DNA of 64,000 nt from Halovulum marinum (GCF_009697225.1 NZ_WIND01000001.1:1-64000), one strand, 5' to 3'; shown: positions 1 through 8,350, numbered from the stretch's first letter. A program made the numbers and translations. The notes: generated by a model not told the origin, from the sequence alone.

Positions 1-84
1 GCGATCAGGATCTCTACAAGATCCTCCTCAGATCGTGCAGAATGAACCCACTCAGACGCTGAGCTGGAATAGACCCTCCCCAAA

Positions 85-100
85 TATCCCCGCCGGAGGC
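85..100. repeat. Dispersed GC-rich intergenic repeat, copy 1
   Basis: The 16-base string TATCCCCGCCGGAGGC recurs identically at 27286-27301. Both copies lie just beyond the 3' end of a gene (here the minus-strand DUF1194 gene, there the plus-strand universal stress gene) and both are followed by GC-rich dyads. It is probably a short dispersed intergenic repeat. I infer no function beyond possible transcription-end structure. Confidence 0.5.
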
Positions 101-134
101 TTCCGCCGCCGGCCCGGCGCGCCCGCGGCGGCGG

Positions 135-812
135 TCAGCGCAGCGCGCCCAGCCGCGGCACGCCCAGCTCGCGGATCAGCTTGGCGCGGATCGCCCGCGC
201 GTAGTCGTCGAAATCCGCCGCCACCTCGACGAAGGCGCCGGGGCCGCGCACCACGAAGCTGCGGTAGTAGCGCGCCAACGCCACCTCGTCCGATTCGATC
301 GCCAGACCGTTGATGGTGAGATCCGCCAGCGCCGGCGGGATCCGCAGCGCCTGCGGCGGCGGTCCGACATTGCTCTGCCCGTCGCCCGAGACGTCGATCT
401 TGCGCGCCGCACAGGCCGGCGCGCGGCGCAGCTGCGCCAGCCCGTAGCGCAGCGCCGCGCCCAGCGCGGTGGGGGCATCGGCGAAGCCGCGCTCGCGCGT
501 GCGCAGCCGGGCCACAAGCCGGTCCAGATCGGCCGCGCCGCGCAGCTCCACCCAGTCCTGGACCAGCGCCTGCTGGCCGATGCCGGACCATTCGTAGACC
601 TGCAGTGCGACCACCTCCGAAGGCAGCGCGAACAGCGCGGCGCGCACCTGGCGGTCCTCGAACGCCCGCGCCAGCCCCTCCAGCTGCAGCCGATACTCGC
701 GCGCATCGACCGAACTGCTGACGTCCAGCGCCAGGGTCAGCGCCAGCCGGCACTGCGCCGCGGCCGGGCCGGCCAGCGCCAGCAGCACCGCCAGCGCCAG
801 CGCGCGGATCAT
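135..812 (-). CDS. DUF1194 domain protein (VWA-like, exported), downstream paralog
   Basis: This 225-residue protein of the DUF1194 family starts with a signal peptide (MIRALALAVLLALAGPAAAQ). The mature part opens with a MIDAS-like DVSSSVD motif, and a second conserved DVSGDGQSN segment lies in the middle. Both are typical of von Willebrand factor A-like folds that bind a divalent metal. The family has no firm biochemical function. The start chosen overlaps the stop of the upstream paralog by four bases (ATGA), indicating translational coupling. A longer open frame upstream is only a shadow of that paralog. Base use matches the GC-rich surroundings. Confidence 0.85.
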   Translation of the reverse strand: MIRALALAVLLALAGPAAAQCRLALTLALDVSSSVDAREYRLQLEGLARAFEDRQVRAALFALPSEVVALQVYEWSGIGQQALVQDWVELRGAADLDRLVARLRTRERGFADAPTALGAALRYGLAQLRRAPACAARKIDVSGDGQSNVGPPPQALRIPPALADLTINGLAIESDEVALARYYRSFVVRGPGAFVEVAADFDDYARAIRAKLIRELGVPRLGALR

Positions 813-1471
813 GACGCCGGCACCACCACCTCGCGGTAAAGCTTGCGCCGGATCGCCCGCGGATAGTCGGAATAGCCGGTGGCGCGCTCGACGAAGCTGC
901 CGTCGCCGGCGCGCACGAACTGCTCGTAGAACCGCGCCACGCTGATCCCGATCCGGTCGATCGCCAGCCCGTTCACCACCACCCCGCGCCGTTCGGCGGC
1001 GCGGCTCTCGGCGCGGGTCTCGCGGCCGTCGTTGGTGATGCCGTCGCCCGAGATGTCGATCACCCGCCGGGCGCACTCGGGCACCTGCTCGAACAGTGGC
1101 GCCATGAACGCCAGCGCGTCGCCCAACGCGGTCTTGCCGCCGGTCCAGCGCCGCGGCGCGGCACGCACCTGCGCCGCCAGCCGGGCGACATCCCCGGGCC
1201 CCGCCATCCGGCGCCACGGGATCGTCACCGCCTGGTCGGCGGCGCCGGACCACTGCACCACCGCCACGGTGGCGCCCTCGATCCACAGCGCGTCGGCCAC
1301 GTCCGGCGCCTCCAGCGCCTCGGCCAACCCGTCCATCTGGAACCGGTACTCGCCGGAATCGATCGAGCCGGACACATCCACCGCCAGCAGCAGCGCCAGC
1401 CGGCAGCCGAACGCCGGCCCGGCCGCCGCCAGGCTTGCCAGCATCGCGATCGGCAGCGCCAGGATCCTCAT
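809..1471 (-). CDS. DUF1194 domain protein (VWA-like, exported), upstream paralog
   Basis: This 220-residue protein has a signal peptide ending near AGPAFG. A MIDAS-type DVSGSID follows, then a central TALGDAL, and DISGDGITNDG later. It is clearly homologous to the next gene downstream (shared CRLAL, GDG and NGLAI segments), so the pair is a tandem duplication in one two-gene operon with a four-base overlap. By family knowledge these are secreted or periplasmic proteins with a VWA-like metal-dependent adhesion fold. Ligand and role are unknown. Confidence 0.87.
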   Translation of the reverse strand: MRILALPIAMLASLAAAGPAFGCRLALLLAVDVSGSIDSGEYRFQMDGLAEALEAPDVADALWIEGATVAVVQWSGAADQAVTIPWRRMAGPGDVARLAAQVRAAPRRWTGGKTALGDALAFMAPLFEQVPECARRVIDISGDGITNDGRETRAESRAAERRGVVVNGLAIDRIGISVARFYEQFVRAGDGSFVERATGYSDYPRAIRRKLYREVVVPAS

Positions 1472-1501
1472 GCCGGAAACCCTAGCGCCGCGCGGCCGGG
1501 C

Positions 1502-1930
1502 CTACCAGTGGCCAGTGTTCTCCATGCTTGCCCAGGGCTCCTGCTTCGGCAGGCTGTCGCCCTCCTGCAGCAGCTCGATCGAGACGTTGTCGGGGCTGCG
1601 CACGAACGCCATGTGCCCGTCGCGCGGCGGGCGGTTGATGGTCACGCCGGCGTCCATCAGCTTCTGGCACATCTCGTAGATGTTCCCGACCCGGTAGGCG
1701 AGGTGCCCGAAATGCCGGCTGTCGCTGGGCAGGCCGTCGTCGCCGTCCCAGTTGTAGGTCAGCTCCAGCGGGCACTCCTCCTGCCCCGGCGGCGCCATGA
1801 AGACATTGGTGTACCGCCCGCCCTCGCTGTCGGTGCGCCGCGTCTCCTCGAGGCCCAGCAGCCGGTAGAACGCCATCGACGTCTCCAGGTCCTTCACCCG
1901 GACCATGGTGTGCAGGTAGCGAATTTTCAT
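1502..1930 (-). CDS. gloA: Lactoylglutathione lyase (glyoxalase I)
   Basis: This 142-residue glyoxalase I isomerises the hemithioacetal of methylglyoxal and glutathione to S-lactoylglutathione. It has two beta-alpha-beta-beta-beta modules of the vicinal oxygen chelate fold. The four metal ligands of the family are visible: His in RYLHTMVRV, Glu in CPLELTYNW, His in HFGHLAYRV and Glu in VSIELLQ. Length matches the family. I chose MKIRYLHTMV as start because the homologous domain begins there. The longer in-frame start at 1990 would run through the inverted repeat of the divergent promoter region. Confidence 0.93.
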   Translation of the reverse strand: MKIRYLHTMVRVKDLETSMAFYRLLGLEETRRTDSEGGRYTNVFMAPPGQEECPLELTYNWDGDDGLPSDSRHFGHLAYRVGNIYEMCQKLMDAGVTINRPPRDGHMAFVRSPDNVSIELLQEGDSLPKQEPWASMENTGHW

Positions 1931-1960
1931 ATCGGGATCCCGTCCTTGATCAGAATTTGC

Positions 1961-1987
1961 AAACACACCCCAGATTTGGGTATGTTT
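1961..1987. promoter_or_regulatory. Inverted repeat in the gloA-thyX divergent intergenic region
   Basis: Arms AAACACACCC (1961-1970) and GGGTATGTTT (1978-1987) are complementary at 9 of 10 positions across a 7-base spacer. The dyad lies about 30 bases upstream of gloA and about 57 upstream of thyX, where an operator would be expected. No cognate regulator can be named. Confidence 0.4.
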
Positions 1988-2043
1988 CACGCCCGGACCG
2001 CCAGATAATGTAGCCCCCAGAATCAGCCGGACGAGGCGCGAGG

Positions 2044-2961
2044 ATGAATGATATGTCGGACGACCCGCAAGCCCTGGACCAGATCGCCGCGCAGCGCGCC
2101 CAGACCCACCAGACCCGCCGCGCCACCGTCCCGGCGATGGAGGAGCGGCTCTACACCCCCCATCCGGTGCTCGACCACGGCTTCGTGCGGGTGGTCGACT
2201 ACATGGGCGACGACAGCGCGATCGTGCAGGCCGCCCGCGTCAGCTACGGCGCCGGCACGAAAAAGGCGCGCAACGACGAGGGGCTGATCCGCTACCTGAT
2301 GCGGCACTGGCACTCGACCCCGTTCGAGATGTGCGAGCTGAAGCTGCACGTCAAGCTGCCGGTTTTCGTCGCGCGCCAGTGGATCCGGCACCGCACCGCG
2401 AATGTCAACGAATACTCGGCCCGCTACTCGATCCTCGACCGCGAGTTCTACATCCCCGACCCCGCGCACCTGGCGGCCCAGTCCACCGCCAACAACCAGG
2501 GCCGGGGCGAGGTCCTGCACGGCGACGAGGCCGCCCGCGTGCTGGAGATCCTCAAGGCCGACTCGACCCGCGCCTATGACAACTACGAGGCGATGCTGTC
2601 CCAGGACGGCCAGCAGGGCCTGGCGCGCGAACTTGCCCGCATGAACCTGCCCGCCAACATCTATACCCAGTGGTACTGGAAGGTGGACCTGCACAACCTG
2701 TTCCACTTCCTGCGCCTGCGCGCCGACGCCCACGCGCAGTACGAGATCCGCGCCTATGCCGACGCGATCTGCGAGATGGTCAGGGACTGGGTGCCCGCCG
2801 CCTACGCCGCGTTCGAGGACTACCGCCTGAATTCCGTCCAGATTTCGGGCAAGGGGTTGAACGCGCTGCGCCGGATGCTCGCAGGAGAAGAGATGGACGC
2901 CGAGAAGGCGGGCATGAGCGCCGGGGAATGGCGGGAGTTTGAGGGGATATTGGAGAAGTAA
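2044..2961 (+). CDS. thyX: Flavin-dependent thymidylate synthase ThyX
   Basis: This 305-residue enzyme makes dTMP from dUMP using methylene-tetrahydrofolate, NADPH and FAD. The ThyX signature RHRx7S is present as [11 protein letters not shown] (residues 115-125). The surrounding [10 protein letters not shown] and [18 protein letters not shown] segments also fit the family. An N-terminal extension of about 30 residues precedes the domain. It is the only thymidylate synthase in the window. The AT-rich gene downstream begins two bases after the thyX stop. Confidence 0.95.
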   Translation: MNDMSDDPQALDQIAAQRAQTHQTRRATVPAMEERLYTPHPVLDHGFVRVVDYMGDDSAIVQAARVSYGAGTKKARNDEGLIRYLMRHWHSTPFEMCELKLHVKLPVFVARQWIRHRTANVNEYSARYSILDREFYIPDPAHLAAQSTANNQGRGEVLHGDEAARVLEILKADSTRAYDNYEAMLSQDGQQGLARELARMNLPANIYTQWYWKVDLHNLFHFLRLRADAHAQYEIRAYADAICEMVRDWVPAAYAAFEDYRLNSVQISGKGLNALRRMLAGEEMDAEKAGMSAGEWREFEGILEK

Positions 2962-2963
2962 GC

Positions 2964-3845
2964 ATGTATTTCTCCGATCTAACCAATCGAGAAATAATAG
3001 AGCTTATTGAAGAAGAGGATGATCGCGCCTTCAGCAAAGGGCTAGGGCCAATGCATAGGTGCGCAGAAATAAAATATGCACTCTCCAAGCGCTTCGGATT
3101 TACAAATCACATTGGGTACGCCCCCGAAGGATCGGCCTCAAAAATTATTGATGACTACTATCACTCTATGTATAGAATAAAGGACACATCAATAGACGCT
3201 ATCCATAGCGGAATTTTCATGCACAAGGACGTTTTTGGAAAAATATACCTCCCCGTGTTTTTCGGAACTAATTCAATTGATTATTTAGAATTTACAAACC
3301 TTAATCAGTATCAAAAAATATACATTAAATCAAACCCTACTGACCACGCCGCGTACAAGGAGTGTTGCAAGGATATTTTTCAGATAGGAACATCAATATT
3401 CCAATCTGACGTGAAGAGAAGGCTTGGAGAACATTCCTATCATCGATTTCGGCAAGCTGCTCTACACCTTCAAAGCGCTACTGCAATCTTAGACGGTGGT
3501 TCATCATTTCGCGGCGCCAATCAGTCGTCGATACTCGCAGTTGAGCAATTCCTAAAAGCTGCATGTATTGCGGCAGGGATGTCCGATAGGCAAGCAACAG
3601 ATTTCAAACACAGAATATCTGAAATATATGACGCGCTTTCAGACTTCTATCCAAAGATACGCTCAAATGAATTATCCGAACTAATAGAGAGAACGCCCAA
3701 TTATGTTAAAGACAGATACGAAAACAAGGAACCCACTAGATTGTACTCCGGAAGAAATATTATGCGCGCACAGCGCATCGGTAGCATTCTTACCGAAGAA
3801 TTCATTGGCCACCATTGGCGCAATCATATTATTAAAGAAGGTTAA
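2964..3845 (+). CDS. AT-rich unknown protein, possible HEPN-like C-terminal half
   Basis: I do not recognise this 293-residue protein with confidence. It starts two bases after the thyX stop. Its base composition is visibly AT-rich and its codon use (AAA, ATA, AGA, TTA) is unlike the flanking genes, which indicates recent transfer. The C-terminal half (about 155-240) is helical and has a pattern seen in HEPN domains. It includes RQAALH (an R-x4-H spacing), a helix reading ILAVEQFLKAACIAAG, and DFKHRISEIYDAL. HEPN domains are often RNases in toxin and defence systems, but no antitoxin partner is visible. No signal peptide or membrane segment is present. Both the HEPN assignment and a defence role are inference. 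Confidence 0.75.
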   Translation: MYFSDLTNREIIELIEEEDDRAFSKGLGPMHRCAEIKYALSKRFGFTNHIGYAPEGSASKIIDDYYHSMYRIKDTSIDAIHSGIFMHKDVFGKIYLPVFFGTNSIDYLEFTNLNQYQKIYIKSNPTDHAAYKECCKDIFQIGTSIFQSDVKRRLGEHSYHRFRQAALHLQSATAILDGGSSFRGANQSSILAVEQFLKAACIAAGMSDRQATDFKHRISEIYDALSDFYPKIRSNELSELIERTPNYVKDRYENKEPTRLYSGRNIMRAQRIGSILTEEFIGHHWRNHIIKEG

Positions 3846-4384
3846 TGGCGAGCGCAGGAGCTATATCCTACTCACCTAAAACACCGACCACACGCGCCTG
3901 CATGGTGGGGTGGAACCCCACGCTTTGGGCACCCAAAAACCAAATGTAAGGTGGTCTTCGGCCCACCAACCGCCACCCCCCGCCCGGATCCAAGGCCGAA
4001 GGCCGCCGGGCGCGCGCCTGCCCGTCCCGGCGGGCTGGCGCTTTGGCAGCCGCGCACTCCGGCCTGACCCTCTCAGACAGCGACGGGCATGAAGCGCAGA
4101 CCGCGCACCTCGCAGCGCCACCCCACGGGCAGGCGCGTGCCCGGCTCGCACCCGGCCCCGGCGCCGCGGGGCGGCTGATCCCACGCGCCGCGCTCCGGCA
4201 TCGGCCGGAATCCCTGCCGCCGCCGCCCGAAGGCCGCCGCCCTGGGGACGGACGCCCGCCGTCGATCCCGCCGGGCCATCGGTGCGGCGCGCGGGATTTC
4301 GCCGCGCGGGCGAAACTGTCCGCGCATCGGCGCCGTTCCTTCGCCGGTTCCCGATTCCGGGCCATTGATCCTGAGGAGTTCCAC
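3846..4384. other. Long intergenic stretch with several short hairpins, no convincing gene
   Basis: About 540 bases. Near its left end lie three dyads in series: GTGGGGT/ACCCCAC (3905-3921), TTTGGG/CCCAAA with a two-base gap (3924-3937), and GGTGG/CCACC (3950-3967). The first could end transcription of the AT-rich gene, although no clean T-run follows. The rest returns to high GC. Open frames here lack ribosome-binding sites, family motifs or plausible composition and look like GC-driven shadows. Confidence 0.4.
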
Positions 4385-4639
4385 ATGCGAGTTTTCGTTC
4401 CCGCCATCATCCTGCTCGTCGCGGCGGCCCCGGCCCTTGCCGGCCACGCCAGCGGCGACGCGCCCGGCATCGCCGCCATGGACGGCGCCGACCGCCACGG
4501 CGACGGCCGCACCAACGGCGAGGACTACGCCCCGGGGAAATCGGCACAGGAGCCCGATCCGACCTCGATCGACCGCAACGAGGACGGCAGGAAGAACGGC
4601 AAGGACTACGCCCCGGGCCAGATCCGCAACGGCAACTGA
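4385..4639 (+). CDS. Small exported protein with two EF-hand-like loops
   Basis: This 84-residue protein has a signal peptide (MRVFVPAIILLVAAAPALAG). The mature part contains two copies of a 12-residue loop: DRHGDGRTNGED (36-47) and DRNEDGRKNGKD (63-74), each followed by YAPG. Acidic or polar residues at loop positions 1, 3, 5 and 12 with Gly at 6 fit a calcium-binding EF-hand loop, although flanking helices are too short for classical EF hands. The start is supported by AGGAG (4374-4378) six bases before ATG; a longer frame upstream is ignored. Calcium binding is inferred from the motif. Confidence 0.72.
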   Translation: MRVFVPAIILLVAAAPALAGHASGDAPGIAAMDGADRHGDGRTNGEDYAPGKSAQEPDPTSIDRNEDGRKNGKDYAPGQIRNGN

Positions 4640-4778
4640 ACGCCGCCCGCCCACCGGCGCAAGCGGCCCCGCGCGGGCCGCTTGCATCGCGGCGCCGGGC
4701 GGTCCGGCCCGCCGCGGCCCCCCGAAACCCCGGCCAGAGCCGGCGTTTAACGAAGTTTCGATATTCGTTTCATCAACG

Positions 4779-4827
4779 ATATCATCTGGTTGAGGGGTTT
4801 TCACGGTGAAGCTGCCGCTTTTCACGG
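4779..4827. repeat. Dispersed repeat around TTTTCACGGTGAAGC, copy 1
   Basis: About 49 bases closely resembling 55792-55841. The shared core runs from ATATCA through TTGAGG to GTTTTCACGGTGAAGC and a second TTTTCACGG. TTCACGGTGAA is itself a dyad. Both copies sit at the 3' end of a minus-strand gene; here the repeat begins about 20 bases past the stop of the sugar dehydrogenase. It may act as transcription-end or mRNA 3' structure. Confidence 0.6.
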
Positions 4828-4846
4828 TCGCTGTCACGCTGCCCGC

Positions 4847-5770
4847 TCAGTCCTCGAACGCCGCCACCACCCGCCGCTCGCCCAGCGCGAAGGCGTCGGC
4901 GACGTGGATCATCGGGCCGTAGTCGGTGTCGCTCTCGCCCCGGTCGATCAGATCGGCCATCCGGGCATAGAGCCGCGGATACTCGGCATCGCCCGCGGTC
5001 TCGACCAGCGCGCCGTCGATCCGCAGCTCGGCCCCGCCCTTGCTCAGCCCCAGCGTGCCGGCGTCGGTCTCCACGTCGATGTCCCAGGTCTGCGGCCCGG
5101 TCTGCCGCCAGTCGAACACCGCCGACACCTCGGCCCCCGCCGGGTGCCGGAACGACAGCCGCGCCGCGATCGGCGTGCCCTTGTTCGCGGGGAACTCCAG
5201 CACCGCCTTCTCGACATGCACCGGATCGGGCAGGATCGCGGTCAGGATCGAAAGCGCGTTGATCCCCGGATCGAACACGCCCAGCCCCCCCGGCTGCCAG
5301 ATCCACTCCTGCCCCGGATGCCAGTGCCGCACGTCCTCCTTCCAGGTGATGCGCAGGGATGTCAGCGTGCGATCCTTCAGCCAGTCCCGCGCCGCATCGA
5401 CCTGCGCCGCCTCGCGGCTGTGCCAGGTGGCGAAGATCGTCACCCCCGCCGCGTCCGCCAGCCGGCGCAGCTCGAAGCACTCGGCCACGGTCGCGCCCGG
5501 CGGCTTTTCCATCATCACGTGCCTGCCCGCCGCGATCGCCTCGGCGGCATAGTCGAACCGCGCCGCGGGCGGCATGCACAGCGAGACGACCTCGACCTCG
5601 GGGTGCGCGGCCAGCATCGCGGCCTGCGTCACATGCGTCGGCACGCCCTCGACCTGCGCGTTGCGGCTGACGGCGGCGACCAGTTCGAACCGGTCCGAGC
5701 CTTCGATCGACGGGATGTGCTGGGTCCGGGCGATCGTGCCGACGGACACCAGGGCGAGCTTGTAGGCCAT
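4847..5770 (-). CDS. Gfo/Idh/MocA-family sugar 1-dehydrogenase (galactose/arabinose type)
   Basis: This 307-residue NAD(P)-dependent oxidoreductase has an N-terminal Rossmann domain and a C-terminal alpha/beta domain. It carries the EKP motif (Lys89), WHSREA around His117 and FDPGINALSI with Asp167 and Asn171. These match the catalytic Lys, Asp and Asn of D-galactose / L-arabinose 1-dehydrogenases, at positions offset by two from my recollection of the Azospirillum enzyme. Such enzymes oxidise aldoses to lactones, the first step of non-phosphorylative sugar breakdown. The start is supported by GGAGG a few bases upstream. The gene stands alone. The sugar-acid dehydratase at 9.7 kb could act later in the same kind of pathway. 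Confidence 0.87.
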   Translation of the reverse strand: MAYKLALVSVGTIARTQHIPSIEGSDRFELVAAVSRNAQVEGVPTHVTQAAMLAAHPEVEVVSLCMPPAARFDYAAEAIAAGRHVMMEKPPGATVAECFELRRLADAAGVTIFATWHSREAAQVDAARDWLKDRTLTSLRITWKEDVRHWHPGQEWIWQPGGLGVFDPGINALSILTAILPDPVHVEKAVLEFPANKGTPIAARLSFRHPAGAEVSAVFDWRQTGPQTWDIDVETDAGTLGLSKGGAELRIDGALVETAGDAEYPRLYARMADLIDRGESDTDYGPMIHVADAFALGERRVVAAFED

Positions 5771-5948
5771 GCGTTCCTCCCCTGCCTCACTGGGTCGGGT
5801 TGCACCTAGCACCAAGCGGCCGCCCGCGCCACAGGATCGGATCGCGGCCGGACGGTCGTCCCGGATCGGGTCCCGCGCCGGTCAGGCCGCCACGGAAGAT
5901 CACGTTGCCCGCACCGACGCGGCGAGCGGCCGGGGCGCGGCGGCAGTG

Positions 5949-6434
5949 CTAGTCGGCCTCGTCCGCGGTATCCGCGTTGAGCTGGGCGTAGCGTTCCGCC
6001 CCGATGTGCGTGTACAGCTCGATCTGCGTTTCCAGGTAATCGATGTGGCCCTCTTCGTCGGCGAGAAGCTCCTCGAACAGGTTCTTGCTGACGTAGTCGC
6101 CCACCTTCTCGCAGTGATCGCGCGCCTCGATATAGAGGTTGCGGGCGTCGTGCTCGGCCGCCAGGTCCGCGTCCAGCGTCTCCTTGGCGTTCTGGCCGAT
6201 GCGCAGCGGGTCGAGCTTCTGCAGGTTCGGATGGCCGTCGAGGAAGATGATCCGGTCCACCAGCTTGTCCGCGTGGTGCATCTCCTCGATGCTTTCCGCG
6301 CGCGACTTGGCGGCCAGCCGGCCCAGGCCCCAGTCCTTTTGCAGGCGGTAATGGAGCCAGTACTGGTTGATCGCCGTCAACTCGCTGCGCAGCGCCGAGT
6401 TCAGGTACTCGATGACCTTCTTGTCGCCCTTCAT
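5949..6434 (-). CDS. bfr: Bacterioferritin
   Basis: This 161-residue heme-containing ferritin oxidises Fe(II) and stores it in a 24-mer. All diiron-site residues are present at standard positions: Glu18, Glu51, His54, Glu94, Glu127 and His130. The heme ligand Met52 and Tyr25 are also present. Length is canonical. The gene lies four bases downstream of bfd in the same operon, which fits coupled iron storage and release. Expression is probably iron-responsive, but I see no clear Fur or Irr box. Confidence 0.97.
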   Translation of the reverse strand: MKGDKKVIEYLNSALRSELTAINQYWLHYRLQKDWGLGRLAAKSRAESIEEMHHADKLVDRIIFLDGHPNLQKLDPLRIGQNAKETLDADLAAEHDARNLYIEARDHCEKVGDYVSKNLFEELLADEEGHIDYLETQIELYTHIGAERYAQLNADTADEAD

Positions 6435-6438
6435 CGCT

Positions 6439-6714
6439 TCACTCCTTGCCGATGATGTCCCGCAAATCCCGTAATGCGTCGGGAACGTCAGTATGTAGGC
6501 TGGCGGGGGCCGCGGCAAAGCCGGCGCACAGGTTGGGGTTCCGGCGCATGGTGGCCAGGAACAGCGGCAGGCAACCGCCGCAGTCCGGCGTCGTGCCCAG
6601 CGCCCGGTAGACCCTGCCCGGGGTGATCACGGTGTCGGGGTCGGCGGCGCGCATCCAGTCCAGCGCGGCGTGGATGTCCCGGTCCGAGATGGCTCGGCAG
6701 TGGCAGACGATCAT
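6439..6714 (-). CDS. bfd: Bacterioferritin-associated ferredoxin
   Basis: This 91-residue [2Fe-2S] protein reduces the bacterioferritin heme to release stored iron. The Fer2_BFD signature is visible as CHC near the N-terminus (Cys4, Cys6) and CGGC further on (Cys45, Cys48). Spacing between the pairs is about seven residues longer than in E. coli Bfd. It is followed four bases later by bfr. The start ATG overlaps the stop of a possible tiny upstream frame (ATGA). A longer in-frame extension exists but starts outside the domain. Confidence 0.93.
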   Translation of the reverse strand: MIVCHCRAISDRDIHAALDWMRAADPDTVITPGRVYRALGTTPDCGGCLPLFLATMRRNPNLCAGFAAAPASLHTDVPDALRDLRDIIGKE

Positions 6715-6806
6715 GCGGTCCTCGTGGCGGGCGGGCGGGCTGCGTGCGGCGGGGCGGGCGTGGTCGCGGGCGCGGGCGCGGTCAGGATCAGACGTCGCAG
6801 GGTCAC
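6711..6806 (-). CDS. Possible small ORF translationally coupled to bfd
   Basis: A 31-codon frame starts with GTG at 6806, has AAGGA at a sensible distance upstream, and ends with a TGA that overlaps the bfd start as ATGA. The predicted peptide begins VTLRRLILTA and then becomes Pro/Ala-rich. The beginning faintly recalls the hemin-uptake HemP tail, but it is too short to assign. It could be a leader that couples ribosome entry to bfd, or chance in GC-rich DNA. Confidence 0.25.
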   Translation of the reverse strand: MTLRRLILTAPAPATTPAPPHAARPPATRTA

Positions 6807-7255
6807 GGGGTATCCTTGTTCGCTGGTCCGGGCCGCGGCGGAGCCCGCCCCGTCGCCTTCTCTCAGGTCGCCCTATATCAGATTGAAACCGTCGGAAAAG
6901 CCCTTCCGACAAAATCAGTCACGATCGGAAAAGGGGCGCGAACGCCGCTCCGATGGCGTGGCCCCGGGGATCGGCTCGAGGTCGGGGGCGACCAGATCCA
7001 CCGCGCGTGGTTGCCCTGCGTGTCGGTGTCCCCGCCGGTCAGAATGTCGCCGCTGCGGGCACCGGGGACGTTGTCCGGGCAGGCGATCGGGTCGCCCGGG
7101 CGCGTCCCGGTCCCGGCGTCAACGCCGTGGCAGGCGCGCGCCGGCTCCATGCGCGCGACGGCGACGCCGGACCGCACCGCGCCGGCGGGCCCGGCCCCCT
7201 TGCGCAAGCGCAGCCGCTGACGCAAGACGGAAGAACCACCCGAGCAGGAGGTTCC
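6807..7255. other. Divergent intergenic region between bfd and the FGE gene
   Basis: About 450 bases upstream of both bfd (minus) and the FGE gene (plus). The least GC-rich part, around 6875-6935, is the likeliest promoter zone and includes TATATCAGATTGAAACC. Open frames covering the region have no family features, and the in-frame extension of FGE upstream of 7256 does not look coding. I find no convincing operator, riboswitch or RNA gene. Confidence 0.35.
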
Positions 7256-8263
7256 ATGTCCGCCACAGACGCCCCCGCGCCCGCCAAGCCCAGTTGCTGC
7301 GCCCCGCGCAGCGCCGCCGGATCCGGTGGCGGGACGGCGGCGCCGGAATACGCCGCCCACACCGCCGCCGCGGACGCGGTCGCCCCCGGCCCCGCCGCCG
7401 TGCGCGCGGCGCTGCGTGCCGGGCTGGTCGAGATCCCCGGCGGCTTCTTCGACATGGGCACGCGCAGGCCGAACTATCCCGACGATCACGAGGGGCCGAT
7501 GCGCAAGGTGCACGTCTCGACCTTCGGCGTCGCGCCCGGCACGGTGACCAACGCCGAATTCGCCCGTTTCGTCGCGGCCACCGGCTACCGCACCGTCGCC
7601 GAGACCGAGGGCTGGTCCTTCGTCTTCCACCTGCTGCTGGCAGATGCCGGCGCCTATCCGCAGCACCCGCCGCAGACGCCGTGGTGGCGGCAGGTGCACG
7701 GTGCGACCTGGGCCGCGCCCGAGGGGCCGGGCAGCACCACCGAGGGCCGCGAGACCCATCCCGTCGTCCATGTCTCGTGGTTCGATGCCGTCGCCTACTG
7801 CCGCTGGTCCGACCTGAGACTGCTGACCGAGGCGGAATGGGAAAAGGCCGCGCGCGGCGGGCTGGCGCACAAGAAGTTTCCCTGGGGCAACGTGCTGGAG
7901 CCGGGTGGCGCGCATCGCTGCAACATCTGGCAGGGCGATTTCCCGCACCGGAACACGCAGGCGGACGGCCATCTCGGCACCGCGCCGGTCGATGCGTACG
8001 CGCCGAACGGCTTCGGGCTGTGGAACATGACCGGCAACGTCTGGGAATGGTGCGCCGACTGGTTCGGCCCGGTCGCGCCGCCGCGCAGGCTGCCGCCGCG
8101 CGACCCGGCCGGCCCCGAGACCGGCGACGTCCGGGTGATCCGCGGCGGCTCGTTCCTGTGCCACCATTCCTACTGCGTGCGATACCACGTGCACTCGCGG
8201 TCGCGGAACACGCCGGACAGCACCTCCAGCAACACCGGCTTCCGGGTGGCGGCAAACCTCTGA
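7256..8263 (+). CDS. Formylglycine-generating enzyme (sulfatase-activating, SUMF1/FGE family)
   Basis: This 335-residue protein oxidises the active-site cysteine of type I sulfatases to formylglycine. The FGE-sulfatase fold spans about residues 55-335. Typical segments are IPGGFFDMG, HPVVHVSWFDAVAYC, RLLTEAEWEKAARGG, NGFGLWNMTGNVWEW and RVIRGGSF. Both catalytic cysteines of true FGEs are kept in LCHHSYC (Cys302, Cys307), followed by RNTPDSTSSNTGFR. This separates it from non-FGE relatives such as EgtB-like proteins. The first 50 residues are low-complexity and include a CC pair. AGGAGG just before ATG fixes the start. No sulfatase is adjacent, but a Cys-type sulfatase lies at 29.4-31.0 kb. 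Confidence 0.93.
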   Translation: MSATDAPAPAKPSCCAPRSAAGSGGGTAAPEYAAHTAAADAVAPGPAAVRAALRAGLVEIPGGFFDMGTRRPNYPDDHEGPMRKVHVSTFGVAPGTVTNAEFARFVAATGYRTVAETEGWSFVFHLLLADAGAYPQHPPQTPWWRQVHGATWAAPEGPGSTTEGRETHPVVHVSWFDAVAYCRWSDLRLLTEAEWEKAARGGLAHKKFPWGNVLEPGGAHRCNIWQGDFPHRNTQADGHLGTAPVDAYAPNGFGLWNMTGNVWEWCADWFGPVAPPRRLPPRDPAGPETGDVRVIRGGSFLCHHSYCVRYHVHSRSRNTPDSTSSNTGFRVAANL

Positions 8264-8350
8264 GACGGCCGGGCGCCCGACCCGGCGCAGGATCGTCGGC
8301 ATGTTGCGGGCGTGGCGACCGGCGACCCGCGCAGCTGATGTCCGCGACCA

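Noticed and set aside
3-62. Open plus-strand frame of 19 codons ending in TGA at the left edge (DQDLYKILLRSCRMNPLRR)
   Set aside because: Could be the tail of a gene starting before the window, but it is too short for any family or composition evidence.
3868-4515. Long open frames on both strands in the intergenic region after the AT-rich gene
   Set aside because: No ribosome-binding site, signal, or family motif. Arg/Ala/Pro/Gly-rich composition is typical of non-coding frames in GC-rich DNA.
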